From the NCBI GenBank assembly GCA_002429455.1, contig DIZU01000206.1, positions 559 to 5,797 of the forward strand: a stretch of 5,239 nt of DNA, in the 5' to 3' direction. Numbering within the stretch: position 1 is the stretch's first letter; each line of letters opens with the position of its first letter. Source of the DNA: Methylotenera sp. UBA6020 (GTDB lineage Bacteria > Pseudomonadota > Gammaproteobacteria > Burkholderiales > Methylophilaceae). The position numbers and the translations under genes are program-made. Below the pieces are notes generated by a model. It saw only the letters and a program-made list of their open reading frames with translations, was not told where the DNA came from and ran no database searches. This document shows positions 1 to 5,239 of the stretch, in pieces.

Positions 1-404
1 GATACGCCAGAGCCAATAAAATCAATACCTTTGGCTGCGAGTTCTTTTTCGCGGCGGATAGTGTCTGTCCACAATGAATTACCACCGTCAATGATAATGT
101 CACCTTCCTCCAAGAACGGCAGCAATGCGTTGATGGTGACATCAGTGGCACTACCAGCTTTGACTAGCAACACAATTTTACGTGGACGTTTGATACTTAA
201 TACAAAAGAAGCTAAATCTGCATGGCCCACAACATTTTCATGTGATGGCTCATTCTTTTTGCACTCTTCAATAAAATTCACCATTTTTTTAGGGTCACGG
301 TTATAAACCGCAATGGTGTAGCCGTGATCGGCAATATTCAAGGCTAAATTCTGCCCCATAACAGCTAGGCCAACTAGGCCAATATCAGCATTTTTCGTGG
401 TCAT
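1..404 (-). CDS. gnd: 6-phosphogluconate dehydrogenase, decarboxylating (N-terminal part, cut by window edge)
   Basis: Cytosolic enzyme of the oxidative pentose phosphate pathway. It oxidatively decarboxylates 6-phosphogluconate to ribulose 5-phosphate and reduces NADP+ (or NAD+). The 134 visible residues are the start of the N-terminal Rossmann domain. The dinucleotide-binding glycines lie in [13 protein letters not shown] (residues 9-21). NRD at 35-37 ends the second strand, where the cofactor 2'-phosphate is normally read. [13 protein letters not shown] (72-84) and DGGNS (106-110) are family signatures for the cofactor and substrate site. The reading continues off the left edge; the family is usually about 470-490 residues, so roughly 70% is missing. 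The ATG at 404 is chosen because GAGAAG (minus strand 414-409) lies 4 nt upstream and homologues start just before this motif. The first gap to its right is about 400 bp and holds its probable promoter. Family assignment is firm; cofactor preference cannot be told from this fragment. Confidence 0.96.
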   Translation of the reverse strand, partial: MTTKNADIGLVGLAVMGQNLALNIADHGYTIAVYNRDPKKMVNFIEECKKNEPSHENVVGHADLASFVLSIKRPRKIVLLVKAGSATDVTINALLPFLEEGDIIIDGGNSLWTDTIRREKELAAKGIDFIGSGV

Positions 405-408
405 TTAT

Positions 409-414
409 CTTCTC
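409..414 (-). promoter_or_regulatory. Ribosome binding site of gnd
   Basis: GAGAAG, read on the minus strand, lies 4 nt before the ATG at 404. It is purine-rich and fits a moderate Shine-Dalgarno, and it supports this start. Confidence 0.5.
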
Positions 415-452
415 TTTTGGAGTTGTTTAATGGAAAGGGTATTTTTGTAGGC

Positions 453-468
453 AAGATTATAGAATCTT
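453..468 (-). promoter_or_regulatory. Putative gnd promoter -10 box inside an inverted repeat
   Basis: Read on the minus strand, 461-456 is TATAAT, a perfect sigma70 -10 box. It would start transcription near 449 and give a leader of about 45 nt before gnd. No convincing -35 hexamer stands 16-18 nt upstream, so the promoter may be weak or activator-dependent. The -10 is embedded in a perfect inverted repeat, AAGATT-ATAG-AATCTT (453-468, 6-bp arms, 4-nt centre). A second AATCT/AGATT pair (488-492 and 500-504) lies just upstream. A dyad covering the -10 is a typical operator position, but AT-rich dyads also arise by chance. Promoter activity and repression are both inferred. Confidence 0.45.
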
Positions 469-539
469 TTAACGTATTTAGTTGCTAAATCTTTGGTATA
501 GATTAGTTTTTTTATTTCTGCGTTCTATTCAACTATTTA

Positions 540-776
540 CCAAAGGCTCTTGTTGAAGACTTTGCAGCTCAGGTTGAAAAGACACAGCTTAATGGGATGC
601 TGAACGGATAGCGCACGGGGATAACTACACCTAACGAGCTGGTTGCACTTGCTATTACCGTGCGATTACTGAGCGCTTCTCAACGCTAATATTTACATTA
701 AACATGATATTCATCAAGCAACTGGGGCATCGCATAGATATATTAGGGTGATTTTTTGCTGGCAACGCAATTATGA
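540..776 (+). pseudogene. Degraded trpR-family (Trp repressor-like) gene remnant
   Basis: No intact ORF exists here, but the plus strand reads as a decayed TrpR-superfamily DNA-binding protein. In the frame of 540, codons give PKALVEDFAAQVEKTQLNG, then TAG at 609-611, then TTPNELVALAITVRLL and SASQR, ending at TAA 687. The second stretch lines up with the TrpR core TPDEREALGTRVRI, sharing T-P, E, A-L, V-R. In TrpR, six codons separate the next Arg from the helix-turn-helix. Here 19 nt (six codons plus one base) lead to 706-732, which reads DIHQATGAS and matches the TrpR stretch ELKNELGAG. After a second frame break, 729-749 reads I-A-stop-I-Y-stop-G against the TrpR recognition-helix pattern IATITRG. 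One nonsense codon, two frame breaks and further stops indicate a dead gene. Boundaries are approximate and no start codon is evident. The match is made from memory of E. coli TrpR, so it needs a frameshift-tolerant search. A related TrpR/YerC-type regulator is equally possible. Confidence 0.5.
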
Positions 777-799
777 CTACAGATCAGCTTTAGAGAAAC

Positions 800-1018
800 T
801 TAGTAATCACTACTCCTACCAGTTGAATAACCTTGCGGAATGTCGGCCTGCCATTCACCACAATCTGCACAGCGATGATCATGCATCGACGGACTCGGTA
901 CCAAATTCGCGCCGCCACAGAATTTACAATTGGTGGCGTGTAGCACTGGTGTTTTGTGATGCGTTTCGTGATGCTCTGTGGCAACTTTTGTGCTGCCTAA
1001 TTCATATTTATTATCCAT
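800..1018 (-). CDS. Small zinc-ribbon-like hypothetical protein (72 aa)
   Basis: I do not recognise a named family. The protein has a polar, His-rich N-terminus (HHETHH at residues 16-21), then two cysteine knuckles, CKFC (31-34) and CADC (50-53), 15 residues apart. It ends with GEWQADIPQGYSTGRSSDY. Four cysteines in a CxxC-x15-CxxC layout, each followed by Gly, are typical of a zinc ribbon, so structural zinc binding is likely. Whether it binds nucleic acid or protein is unknown. The ATG at 1018 is preferred over the in-frame ATG at 1030 because GGAG (1028-1025) lies 6 nt before it and nothing similar precedes 1030. It faces the trpR-like remnant convergently with a 23-bp gap and lies 184 bp beyond the stop of the GGDEF-EAL gene. 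Opposite-strand and other-frame ORFs here are shadows: only this frame shows paired CxxC motifs. Confidence 0.75.
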   Translation of the reverse strand: MDNKYELGSTKVATEHHETHHKTPVLHATNCKFCGGANLVPSPSMHDHRCADCGEWQADIPQGYSTGRSSDY

Positions 1019-1024
1019 GGTTAA

Positions 1025-1028
1025 CTCC
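1025..1028 (-). promoter_or_regulatory. Ribosome binding site deciding the zinc-ribbon start
   Basis: GGAG on the minus strand lies 6 nt upstream of the ATG at 1018. It overlaps the alternative upstream ATG (1030-1028), which makes the downstream Met the better start. Confidence 0.55.
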
Positions 1029-1054
1029 ATAGTTAATACAGTCTTGAAATAGTT

Positions 1055-1083
1055 AAGTTACGCCATTTTTGTGCGGTCAGCAA
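1055..1083 (-). promoter_or_regulatory. Possible promoter for the zinc-ribbon gene
   Basis: On the minus strand, TTGCTG (1083-1078) and TAACTT (1060-1055) are separated by exactly 17 nt, with the ATG at 1018 about 37 nt further on. Each hexamer matches only about half of its sigma70 consensus, so this is a weak candidate supported mainly by spacing and position. Confidence 0.25.
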
Positions 1084-1145
1084 GCATTAAGTCTAATTCA
1101 ATTGGAAATGAATCCGGCTAACTGAACTGATGAACTGGATGCAAG

Positions 1146-1170
1146 GCGCATGGGCAGATCGCGCATGCGC
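1146..1170. repeat. Short GC-rich direct repeat containing a palindrome
   Basis: Two 10-mers, GCGCATGGGC (1146-1155) and GCGCATGCGC (1161-1170), differ at one base and are separated by AGATC. The second is a perfect 10-bp palindrome. They sit 33 bp beyond the stop of the GGDEF-EAL gene in an otherwise unremarkable gap. No T-run follows on the minus strand, so this is not a standard intrinsic terminator. It could be a protein-binding site, a degraded dispersed repeat, or chance. Confidence 0.35.
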
Positions 1171-1202
1171 AAGGTGGTAGCTGGTCGAGGTGTTATGAGA
1201 GA

Positions 1203-4016
1203 TTATACTGAACTGGCCCAGCTGACGTCTGGTTTGTATGCCTCAACCCATGCTGGCACGGCCTCTGCGGGCATGGGTCGAGCAATGCCGTAACCCTGCG
1301 CCAGATGGCAGCCCATTTTCAGCAATTGCAAGCCATGTTCAGCGGTTTCTACACCCTCGGCAACCACCTGGCGCTTGAAGCCTTGGCTCAGGCTGATGAC
1401 ACCGGCAACCACGGCTAAGTCGTCCGCGTCGAACAACATGTCGCGTACAAATGACTGGTCGACTTTGATGACCTCTACCGGCAGGCGGCGCAGGTAGGTG
1501 AGCGAAGAATAACCCACGCCAAAGTCATCGAGCGCAAAGCTCACACCTAGGAGCTTGCAGCTATTAATGGTTTGGGCCACGCCAGCGATATCTTCAATCG
1601 CCGCGGTTTCAGTAATTTCCAGTTCCAGCCGACTTGGCACAAAACTCGGAAAGCTGCTCAGCAGCGTTGCAAGTCGCTCAGCAAAGTCCGCCTGTATCAT
1701 GTGGCGTGCGGCGATGTTGACGCTGACTTGCAGATCCAGCCCGACCTCCTGCCACGCTGCAATCTGGCGTAGCGCTTGGAGAATTACCCATTCACCAAGC
1801 TGAATGATAAAATCGGTATCTTCTATCATCGGCAGGAACATGGCGGGCGCACGTAACCCCAGCTCTGGATGCTGCCAGCGTATCAGTGCCTCCATGCCGA
1901 TAACCTTGCCTTGACGCATATCCACCTTGGGTTGATAGAACAGGCAAAATTCACCATTGGGCAGAGCCGCTTCGATTCTTTCCCGTTCTTGGCGCAAGCC
2001 GCGGGATTGCCGGTCGCGTTCAGCATCGAACAGATGGTAGCGACTACCACCGCTGACTTTAGCTTGATACATGGCATGATCGGCGTGGCGTAGTAACGTG
2101 TCTGGTTCGCTGTGATCCAACGGAAAAACGGTGTAGCCAATGCTGGCGGAGATATTGATAGTCAGACCGGTGATCAGATAAGGCGCCTTAATTGCGGCAA
2201 GCAGTCGATCCAGCGTTTGTTTGCACTCGCCGATGTTTTGCAGGCCGCACAGCAGCATAGAGAATTCGTCGCCACCTAGCCGTGCGATGGTGTCGCTCTC
2301 GCGCAAACAGGCGCGCATGCGTGCCGCCAACTGCACCAGAAGACGGTCACCAGCTTCATGCCCCAGTGTGTCATTGACGTGTTTGAAACCATCAAGATCA
2401 AAGTAGCAAATTGCCAGCAGCTCCTCAGAACGATCGGCACGCGCCAACGCCTGATGCAGCCGGTCGGAAAACAGCGTGCGATTCGGCAACTGCGTCAGCG
2501 GGTCATGGTAGGCCATATGCTCCAGATTCTGCTGCTGTTCCTTGGCCTGCGTGATGTCGGAGAACAGGCCTACGTAATGGCTGAGGTTTTGCGCCTCATC
2601 ATGCACAGCAAAAACATCCAGCCAGGCGGCATACACCTCACCGTTCTTGCGACGGTTCCAGGTTTCTCCACGCCATTCGCCAACATGGTCCGGGGCATGC
2701 CAGAGCTGCTGAAAAAAACCGGCGTCATGTGAGGCAAAACCCAGATCATGAGGCGTACATCCTAGCGCTGCTTCGCGCGTATAGCCGGTAATCATAGTTA
2801 AAGCGGGGTTGACTTCAATAATGCGGGTTTCGGCATCAGTGATGAATATGCCGTCGTGTGCATGATCAAATACGCTGGCTGAAAGGCTCATGCGGTCAGC
2901 ATTTTTGCGTAGCGTATCCATAGTCTCGCGCAGTATCCGGCGCATGCGCAGTACGTTGGCCATCAAGGTGTCGGGTTTAGCCTCTAGGCCGTCATGATCG
3001 AGATCACCGGCGGCAATGCGTTGTACTACATCAATAGCCAACGCCGGATCCCCGCCTATTGGGTTGAGAATCAAGCGCCGCAACTGCCATAAGATGATGG
3101 TGATCAGCAGGGCGCCAAGCAGGGTGCCGGCAACGATTACGAACCATGAGTTGGCCAGCCCGACCGCGCGGGCTTCACTCAGCGGATAGGCAATGACGAC
3201 CTTGAATCCCCAGTTCAGAATATTCTCTCGGACAAACTGCCAATTCTCAGGTTGCTCTTGCAACAGATGTTCTGCTTGGCTGCGTGACACATGGGACGAG
3301 AGGAAGCGGATTTTATTATTATCATCCAACACCACAGCAAAACCAGTTTTCAACTGTCGGGTATTGTTTACAGCATCGCGTAGCGCCTGCATGTCGACCT
3401 TATAACCAACATAATAGGCACCGATGAGATGGCCATGGGCATCATACAATGGATCGTAACGGGTGATATATGGTTCGCCGAGGACATCCACCACACCATG
3501 AAATGCCTGCCCTGCGCGTAGCGCGACAATAGCCTTGCCACTTTGGCTCAGGGTAGTGCCAATGGCTCGCGAACCATTGCTACGCCGGACGTTGGTCATG
3601 ACCCGTACAAAATCGTCGCCGGACTTCACGAACAAGGTTGCTGTGCCACCAAGTAAGCTGGTGACATCATCCACCAGACCGAAACGATTGGTGAGCGGCA
3701 CTTTTCCCAGCATCAGATTGGGAACGACCTTGCCATCGATACTGCCATCAAGGCGAATAGTGCCATTGACCGCTGGCACGCCTAATATCAGACTGCGCTC
3801 TTTCAACAGATGCATGGCAGCATTGGCCTGCTCGCCGACCAGTTCGTCAGTGACGTTGAGCAAACGAACCAGTGCCTGTGCTTGCTCCTTGGCACCAGCC
3901 TGAATGCTACCCAACTGCTGTGTGGTTTGCTGGCTAATCAGGACAAAAGGAGCAGTAGCTAACAGAATTAATACTGGTAACAGGAAACGCCAAATTGTAG
4001 AAACTTTTTTTGGCAT
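1203..4016 (-). CDS. Cache-HAMP-PAS-GGDEF-EAL membrane sensor for cyclic di-GMP (937 aa)
   Basis: Inner-membrane protein predicted to make and/or hydrolyse cyclic di-GMP in response to a periplasmic signal. Order: TM1 (about 7-27); periplasmic double Cache-type sensor (about 28-288); TM2 (290-311); HAMP (about 312-366); PAS (378-488); GGDEF (498-663); EAL (678-923). The GGDEF motif is intact (581-585), with metal-site context DLDGF (540-544) and an RESD inhibitory site (572-575) at the standard 5-residue spacing. The EAL domain keeps E709 (EALIRW), N767, E800 (EITE), D830-D831, K851, E887, E890 and Q907, so phosphodiesterase activity is expected. DDFGVGYSS replaces the usual Thr of the loop-6 motif with Val. 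The ATG at 4016 is preferred because AGG (4024-4022) lies 5 nt before it and TM1 follows directly. In-frame ATGs at 4055 and 4142 would add a non-membrane extension unlike this family. The sensed ligand and the net direction of activity are unknown. Confidence 0.93.
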   Translation of the reverse strand: MPKKVSTIWRFLLPVLILLATAPFVLISQQTTQQLGSIQAGAKEQAQALVRLLNVTDELVGEQANAAMHLLKERSLILGVPAVNGTIRLDGSIDGKVVPNLMLGKVPLTNRFGLVDDVTSLLGGTATLFVKSGDDFVRVMTNVRRSNGSRAIGTTLSQSGKAIVALRAGQAFHGVVDVLGEPYITRYDPLYDAHGHLIGAYYVGYKVDMQALRDAVNNTRQLKTGFAVVLDDNNKIRFLSSHVSRSQAEHLLQEQPENWQFVRENILNWGFKVVIAYPLSEARAVGLANSWFVIVAGTLLGALLITIILWQLRRLILNPIGGDPALAIDVVQRIAAGDLDHDGLEAKPDTLMANVLRMRRILRETMDTLRKNADRMSLSASVFDHAHDGIFITDAETRIIEVNPALTMITGYTREAALGCTPHDLGFASHDAGFFQQLWHAPDHVGEWRGETWNRRKNGEVYAAWLDVFAVHDEAQNLSHYVGLFSDITQAKEQQQNLEHMAYHDPLTQLPNRTLFSDRLHQALARADRSEELLAICYFDLDGFKHVNDTLGHEAGDRLLVQLAARMRACLRESDTIARLGGDEFSMLLCGLQNIGECKQTLDRLLAAIKAPYLITGLTINISASIGYTVFPLDHSEPDTLLRHADHAMYQAKVSGGSRYHLFDAERDRQSRGLRQERERIEAALPNGEFCLFYQPKVDMRQGKVIGMEALIRWQHPELGLRAPAMFLPMIEDTDFIIQLGEWVILQALRQIAAWQEVGLDLQVSVNIAARHMIQADFAERLATLLSSFPSFVPSRLELEITETAAIEDIAGVAQTINSCKLLGVSFALDDFGVGYSSLTYLRRLPVEVIKVDQSFVRDMLFDADDLAVVAGVISLSQGFKRQVVAEGVETAEHGLQLLKMGCHLAQGYGIARPMPAEAVPAWVEAYKPDVSWASSV

Positions 4017-4045
4017 AAGGGCCTGGTAACAATTTTCGTGCCCGA

Positions 4046-4077
4046 ATTCTACCATAATGCCCCACCCGAATGGGTGG
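4046..4077 (-). promoter_or_regulatory. Putative promoter and operator-like dyad of the GGDEF-EAL gene
   Basis: On the minus strand, TAGAAT (4051-4046) matches five of six -10 bases and would start transcription near 4039, leaving a leader of about 23 nt. A perfect dyad, CCACCC-GAAT-GGGTGG (4062-4077, plus-strand reading), covers the place where a -35 box should lie, and no -35 hexamer is visible. This could be a regulator binding site at the -35, or a chance hairpin. If the promoter is real, the upstream in-frame ATGs at 4055 and 4142 lie outside the transcript, which supports the 4016 start. Confidence 0.35.
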
Positions 4078-4209
4078 CCTTGTTGACCAGAATGCGCACC
4101 TGCATGGCCCGTTATTGCATCCGGCCACTTCAATTCCAGCAATCACATCTTGGCAGAATCAAGACCGGTGCAAAGGTATGCTCACAAAATTAATACAAGG
4201 AAATGCGGC

Positions 4210-4224
4210 AAAAAACCGACGGTT
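4210..4224 (-). terminator. Weak terminator-like element downstream of the lipoprotein gene
   Basis: On the minus strand AACC-GTC-GGTT (4224-4214) overlaps the start of a run of six T (4215-4210), 100 nt after the lipoprotein stop. The stem is only 4 bp, so this is a marginal intrinsic terminator at best. Confidence 0.2.
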
Positions 4225-4323
4225 ATGCAGCAGAAACGAAGATTTCAAATCGCTTTTAATATTTTAATAACAGTACGCTTAAATAAATTACGTTCAAGTT
4301 TGAATAGTAGTAGTGAGATATTT

Positions 4324-4686
4324 CTAATTTTTGGGTTGTGGCTTGCATGCCGTGTAAGCAATTTTTTCACCATCGTTCAGCGTGGTTTCAGCGCCATTAA
4401 TGACCAGCGTAATTACACCACTGGTAAAACGATTGTTGCTGTCAGCGGCTTTAGTTAAATTGACCTCATGGTCAGGATAAATAAGCCATGCATCGTTGCC
4501 ATTATTCTGCATACGCACATAAAATTGTTTGTTACCATCACAGACATAAGCGGTTGCATTTTGTGGTGTACGCGATTGCTCTGCGGCTGCCGAACCAAAT
4601 GGATTGGGGATACCAATCGTGCTACATGATGGCAATAGCGCGATGAAGCCTGCTGCGAAAAGTAATTGATTAAATTTGATCGTCAT
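4324..4686 (-). CDS. MliC/PliC-like lipoprotein, putative lysozyme inhibitor (120 aa)
   Basis: Small secreted lipoprotein. Residues 1-20 are a signal peptide (MTIKFNQ, then hydrophobic LLFAAGFIALL) ending in LPSC with Cys21 as the lipidation site. Pro at -2 is less common but tolerated. Ser22 after the Cys predicts sorting to the outer membrane. The mature part (about 46-115) resembles the C-type lysozyme inhibitor fold: AYVCDGNKQFYVRMQN near the start, a central SNNRF (83-87), NGAETTL (97-103) and a closing YTAC. Cys49 and Cys114 sit where the family's disulfide pair is found. In MliC a Ser in S-G-x-R-Y and a Lys before the later Gly enter the lysozyme active site; here Ser83 is kept but the Lys position reads Asn97, so inhibition is uncertain. 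The ATG at 4686 is chosen over 4764 because the signal peptide begins there; its ribosome site (AGG, 4698-4696) is weak. The gap to the Sua5 gene is 110 bp. Confidence 0.8.
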   Translation of the reverse strand: MTIKFNQLLFAAGFIALLPSCSTIGIPNPFGSAAAEQSRTPQNATAYVCDGNKQFYVRMQNNGNDAWLIYPDHEVNLTKAADSNNRFTSGVITLVINGAETTLNDGEKIAYTACKPQPKN

Positions 4687-4729
4687 ATTGTGAAGCCTAA
4701 ATGATTGAAATTGTTTGATGCTTGTGTTT

Positions 4730-4758
4730 ATTTTGCCAGCGTCTGCAGTATGCGGCAA
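4730..4758 (-). promoter_or_regulatory. Possible promoter of the lipoprotein gene
   Basis: On the minus strand TTGCCG (4758-4753) and CAAAAT (4735-4730) are 17 nt apart, each matching four of six sigma70 consensus bases. Transcription would start near 4723, about 37 nt before the ATG at 4686. A short GCGG-CAA-CCGC hairpin (4752-4762) overlaps the -35. Co-transcription with the upstream Sua5 gene is the alternative. Confidence 0.35.
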
Positions 4759-4796
4759 CCGCAAACACAGAAATACTACTGTCTGCGCTAAGCAAA

Positions 4797-5239
4797 TCAG
4801 CCGCCTGCTCGAGTTAATCTATCTAACACTGCTGCCCATAGCGGCGTATCGGGCGGCAATTCAACCAATAAGCGATCCACTTTCAACGCGTCCAGAGTGT
4901 GCAGGGCGCTATATAACTGTTCCGCTACCCGGGCCGGCTGGTTCTGTAGCTGAATCACGGTGCAATTGGGTTTATCTCCGGCGCCAATTAACAACGCAGC
5001 ACATTGTAGACCGGCTTGCAGCATGGTTTCACACTCACGAATGAGCGCGGCTTTATCTTTAAACAACAGCAGCGGCGTACGCGGGGAATAATGCAGCGCA
5101 TGTTGCCCCGGCGCTTTAGGGACATTAAGTGCCGGTGTTTGCGTTAAGGTGCTGTCAGCGCCCGCCAGCTTCGTGTATTGAGTCAATCCGGTAACGCGGG
5201 CAATATCATCTTCACTGATCATGCCCGGCCGGAGCAGCT
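4797..5239 (-). CDS. sua5: Sua5-type threonylcarbamoyl-AMP synthase (C-terminal part, cut by window edge)
   Basis: Cytosolic enzyme that forms threonylcarbamoyl-AMP from threonine, bicarbonate and ATP, the first step of the tRNA t6A37 modification at ANN-decoding anticodons. The 146 visible residues begin LLRPGMISEDDI, the end of the catalytic YrdC-like domain, where family members read LLRPG followed by a short helix. A linker follows, and then APGQHALHYSPRTPLLLF, the motif joining the two domains (typically S/A-P-G, then H-Y-x-P) that closes over the active site. The rest is the Rossmann-like Sua5 domain, which separates the roughly 340-residue Sua5 type from the shorter TsaC/YrdC type. It ends at TGA (4799-4797). 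The reading runs off the right edge without a start, so the Met at 5222 is internal and about 200 N-terminal residues are missing. The family call is firm from the linker and domain order. Confidence 0.92.
   Translation of the reverse strand, partial: LLRPGMISEDDIARVTGLTQYTKLAGADSTLTQTPALNVPKAPGQHALHYSPRTPLLLFKDKAALIRECETMLQAGLQCAALLIGAGDKPNCTVIQLQNQPARVAEQLYSALHTLDALKVDRLLVELPPDTPLWAAVLDRLTRAGG

Larger units (their letters stand above)
4017..4323. other. Intergenic region between the lipoprotein and GGDEF-EAL genes
   Basis: This 307-bp gap holds no credible gene on either strand. The half next to the lipoprotein stop (about 4200-4323) is AT-rich; the half next to the GGDEF-EAL start is GC-richer. 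It contains a promoter candidate with a dyad near the GGDEF-EAL start and a weak terminator-like element, both listed separately. The open frame that extends the GGDEF-EAL protein upstream to 4142 gives a sequence with no recognisable domain and is treated as non-coding. Confidence 0.6.

Noticed and set aside
31..306. Plus-strand 91-residue ORF
   Set aside because: It lies antisense to gnd, whose family motifs are unambiguous on the minus strand.
748..1032. Plus-strand 94-residue ORF
   Set aside because: It is antisense to the zinc-ribbon gene, has no recognisable motif, and its start falls inside the decayed trpR-like region. It is a shadow.
2358..2732. Plus-strand 124-residue ORF, along with other plus ORFs at 1555-1803, 2221-2406, 3193-3405 and 3535-3903
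   Set aside because: All are antisense to the GGDEF-EAL gene and show no domain; they arise from the coding bias of the real frame.
4017..4142. N-terminal extension of the GGDEF-EAL protein by 42 residues
   Set aside because: The extension puts a polar stretch before TM1, and the likely -10 box lies downstream of both upstream ATGs. The ATG at 4055 has a G-rich stretch before it, so it is not fully excluded.
4752..4762. GCGG-CAA-CCGC hairpin as a terminator for the Sua5 gene
   Set aside because: The stem is 4 bp and no T-run follows on the minus strand.
4687..4764. Lipoprotein start at 4764 adding 26 residues
   Set aside because: The signal peptide and lipobox fit a start at 4686; the extension would bury the signal sequence.
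4715..5044. Plus-strand 109-residue ORF
   Set aside because: It is antisense to the Sua5 gene, which has clear family motifs.
1..5239. CRISPR array, tRNA or rRNA gene, insertion sequence ends, toxin-antitoxin or defence system
   Set aside because: I found no regular repeat-spacer pattern, cloverleaf, transposase motif or terminal repeat pair, and none of the proteins belongs to a defence family.

Overview
This window looks like an ordinary chromosomal stretch from a Gram-negative proteobacterium. The evidence is a lipoprotein signal peptide, a Cache-HAMP-PAS-GGDEF-EAL signalling protein and sigma70-like promoter hexamers. Betaproteobacteria (Nitrosomonadales or relatives) is my best guess, but it rests only on the general look of the proteins. 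All five intact or window-truncated genes lie on the minus strand. The only plus-strand gene I can support is a decayed one.

Layout from left to right. (1) 1-404: N-terminal 134 residues of 6-phosphogluconate dehydrogenase (gnd), cut by the window edge. A consensus -10 box sits inside a small perfect inverted repeat upstream of it. (2) About 540-776, plus strand: a degraded trpR-family gene with an in-frame TAG and at least two frame breaks. (3) 800-1018: a 72-residue protein with two CxxC knuckles, a probable zinc ribbon of unknown function. (4) 1203-4016: a 937-residue membrane protein with a periplasmic Cache sensor, HAMP, PAS, GGDEF and EAL domains, and every catalytic motif I can check is present in both enzymatic domains. 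(5) 4324-4686: a small lipoprotein resembling the MliC/PliC family of C-type lysozyme inhibitors. (6) 4797-5239: C-terminal part of a Sua5-type threonylcarbamoyl-AMP synthase, cut by the window edge.

The genes do not form one obvious pathway. Gnd is pentose phosphate metabolism, Sua5 makes the tRNA t6A modification, the GGDEF-EAL protein turns an external signal into a change in cyclic di-GMP, and the lipoprotein is an envelope protein. Gaps of 110-310 bp between them, with promoter-like hexamers in several, suggest mostly separate transcription units.

The most interesting item is the trpR-family remnant at about 540-776, which no simple ORF search would report. I see no CRISPR array, RNA gene, insertion sequence or new defence system.
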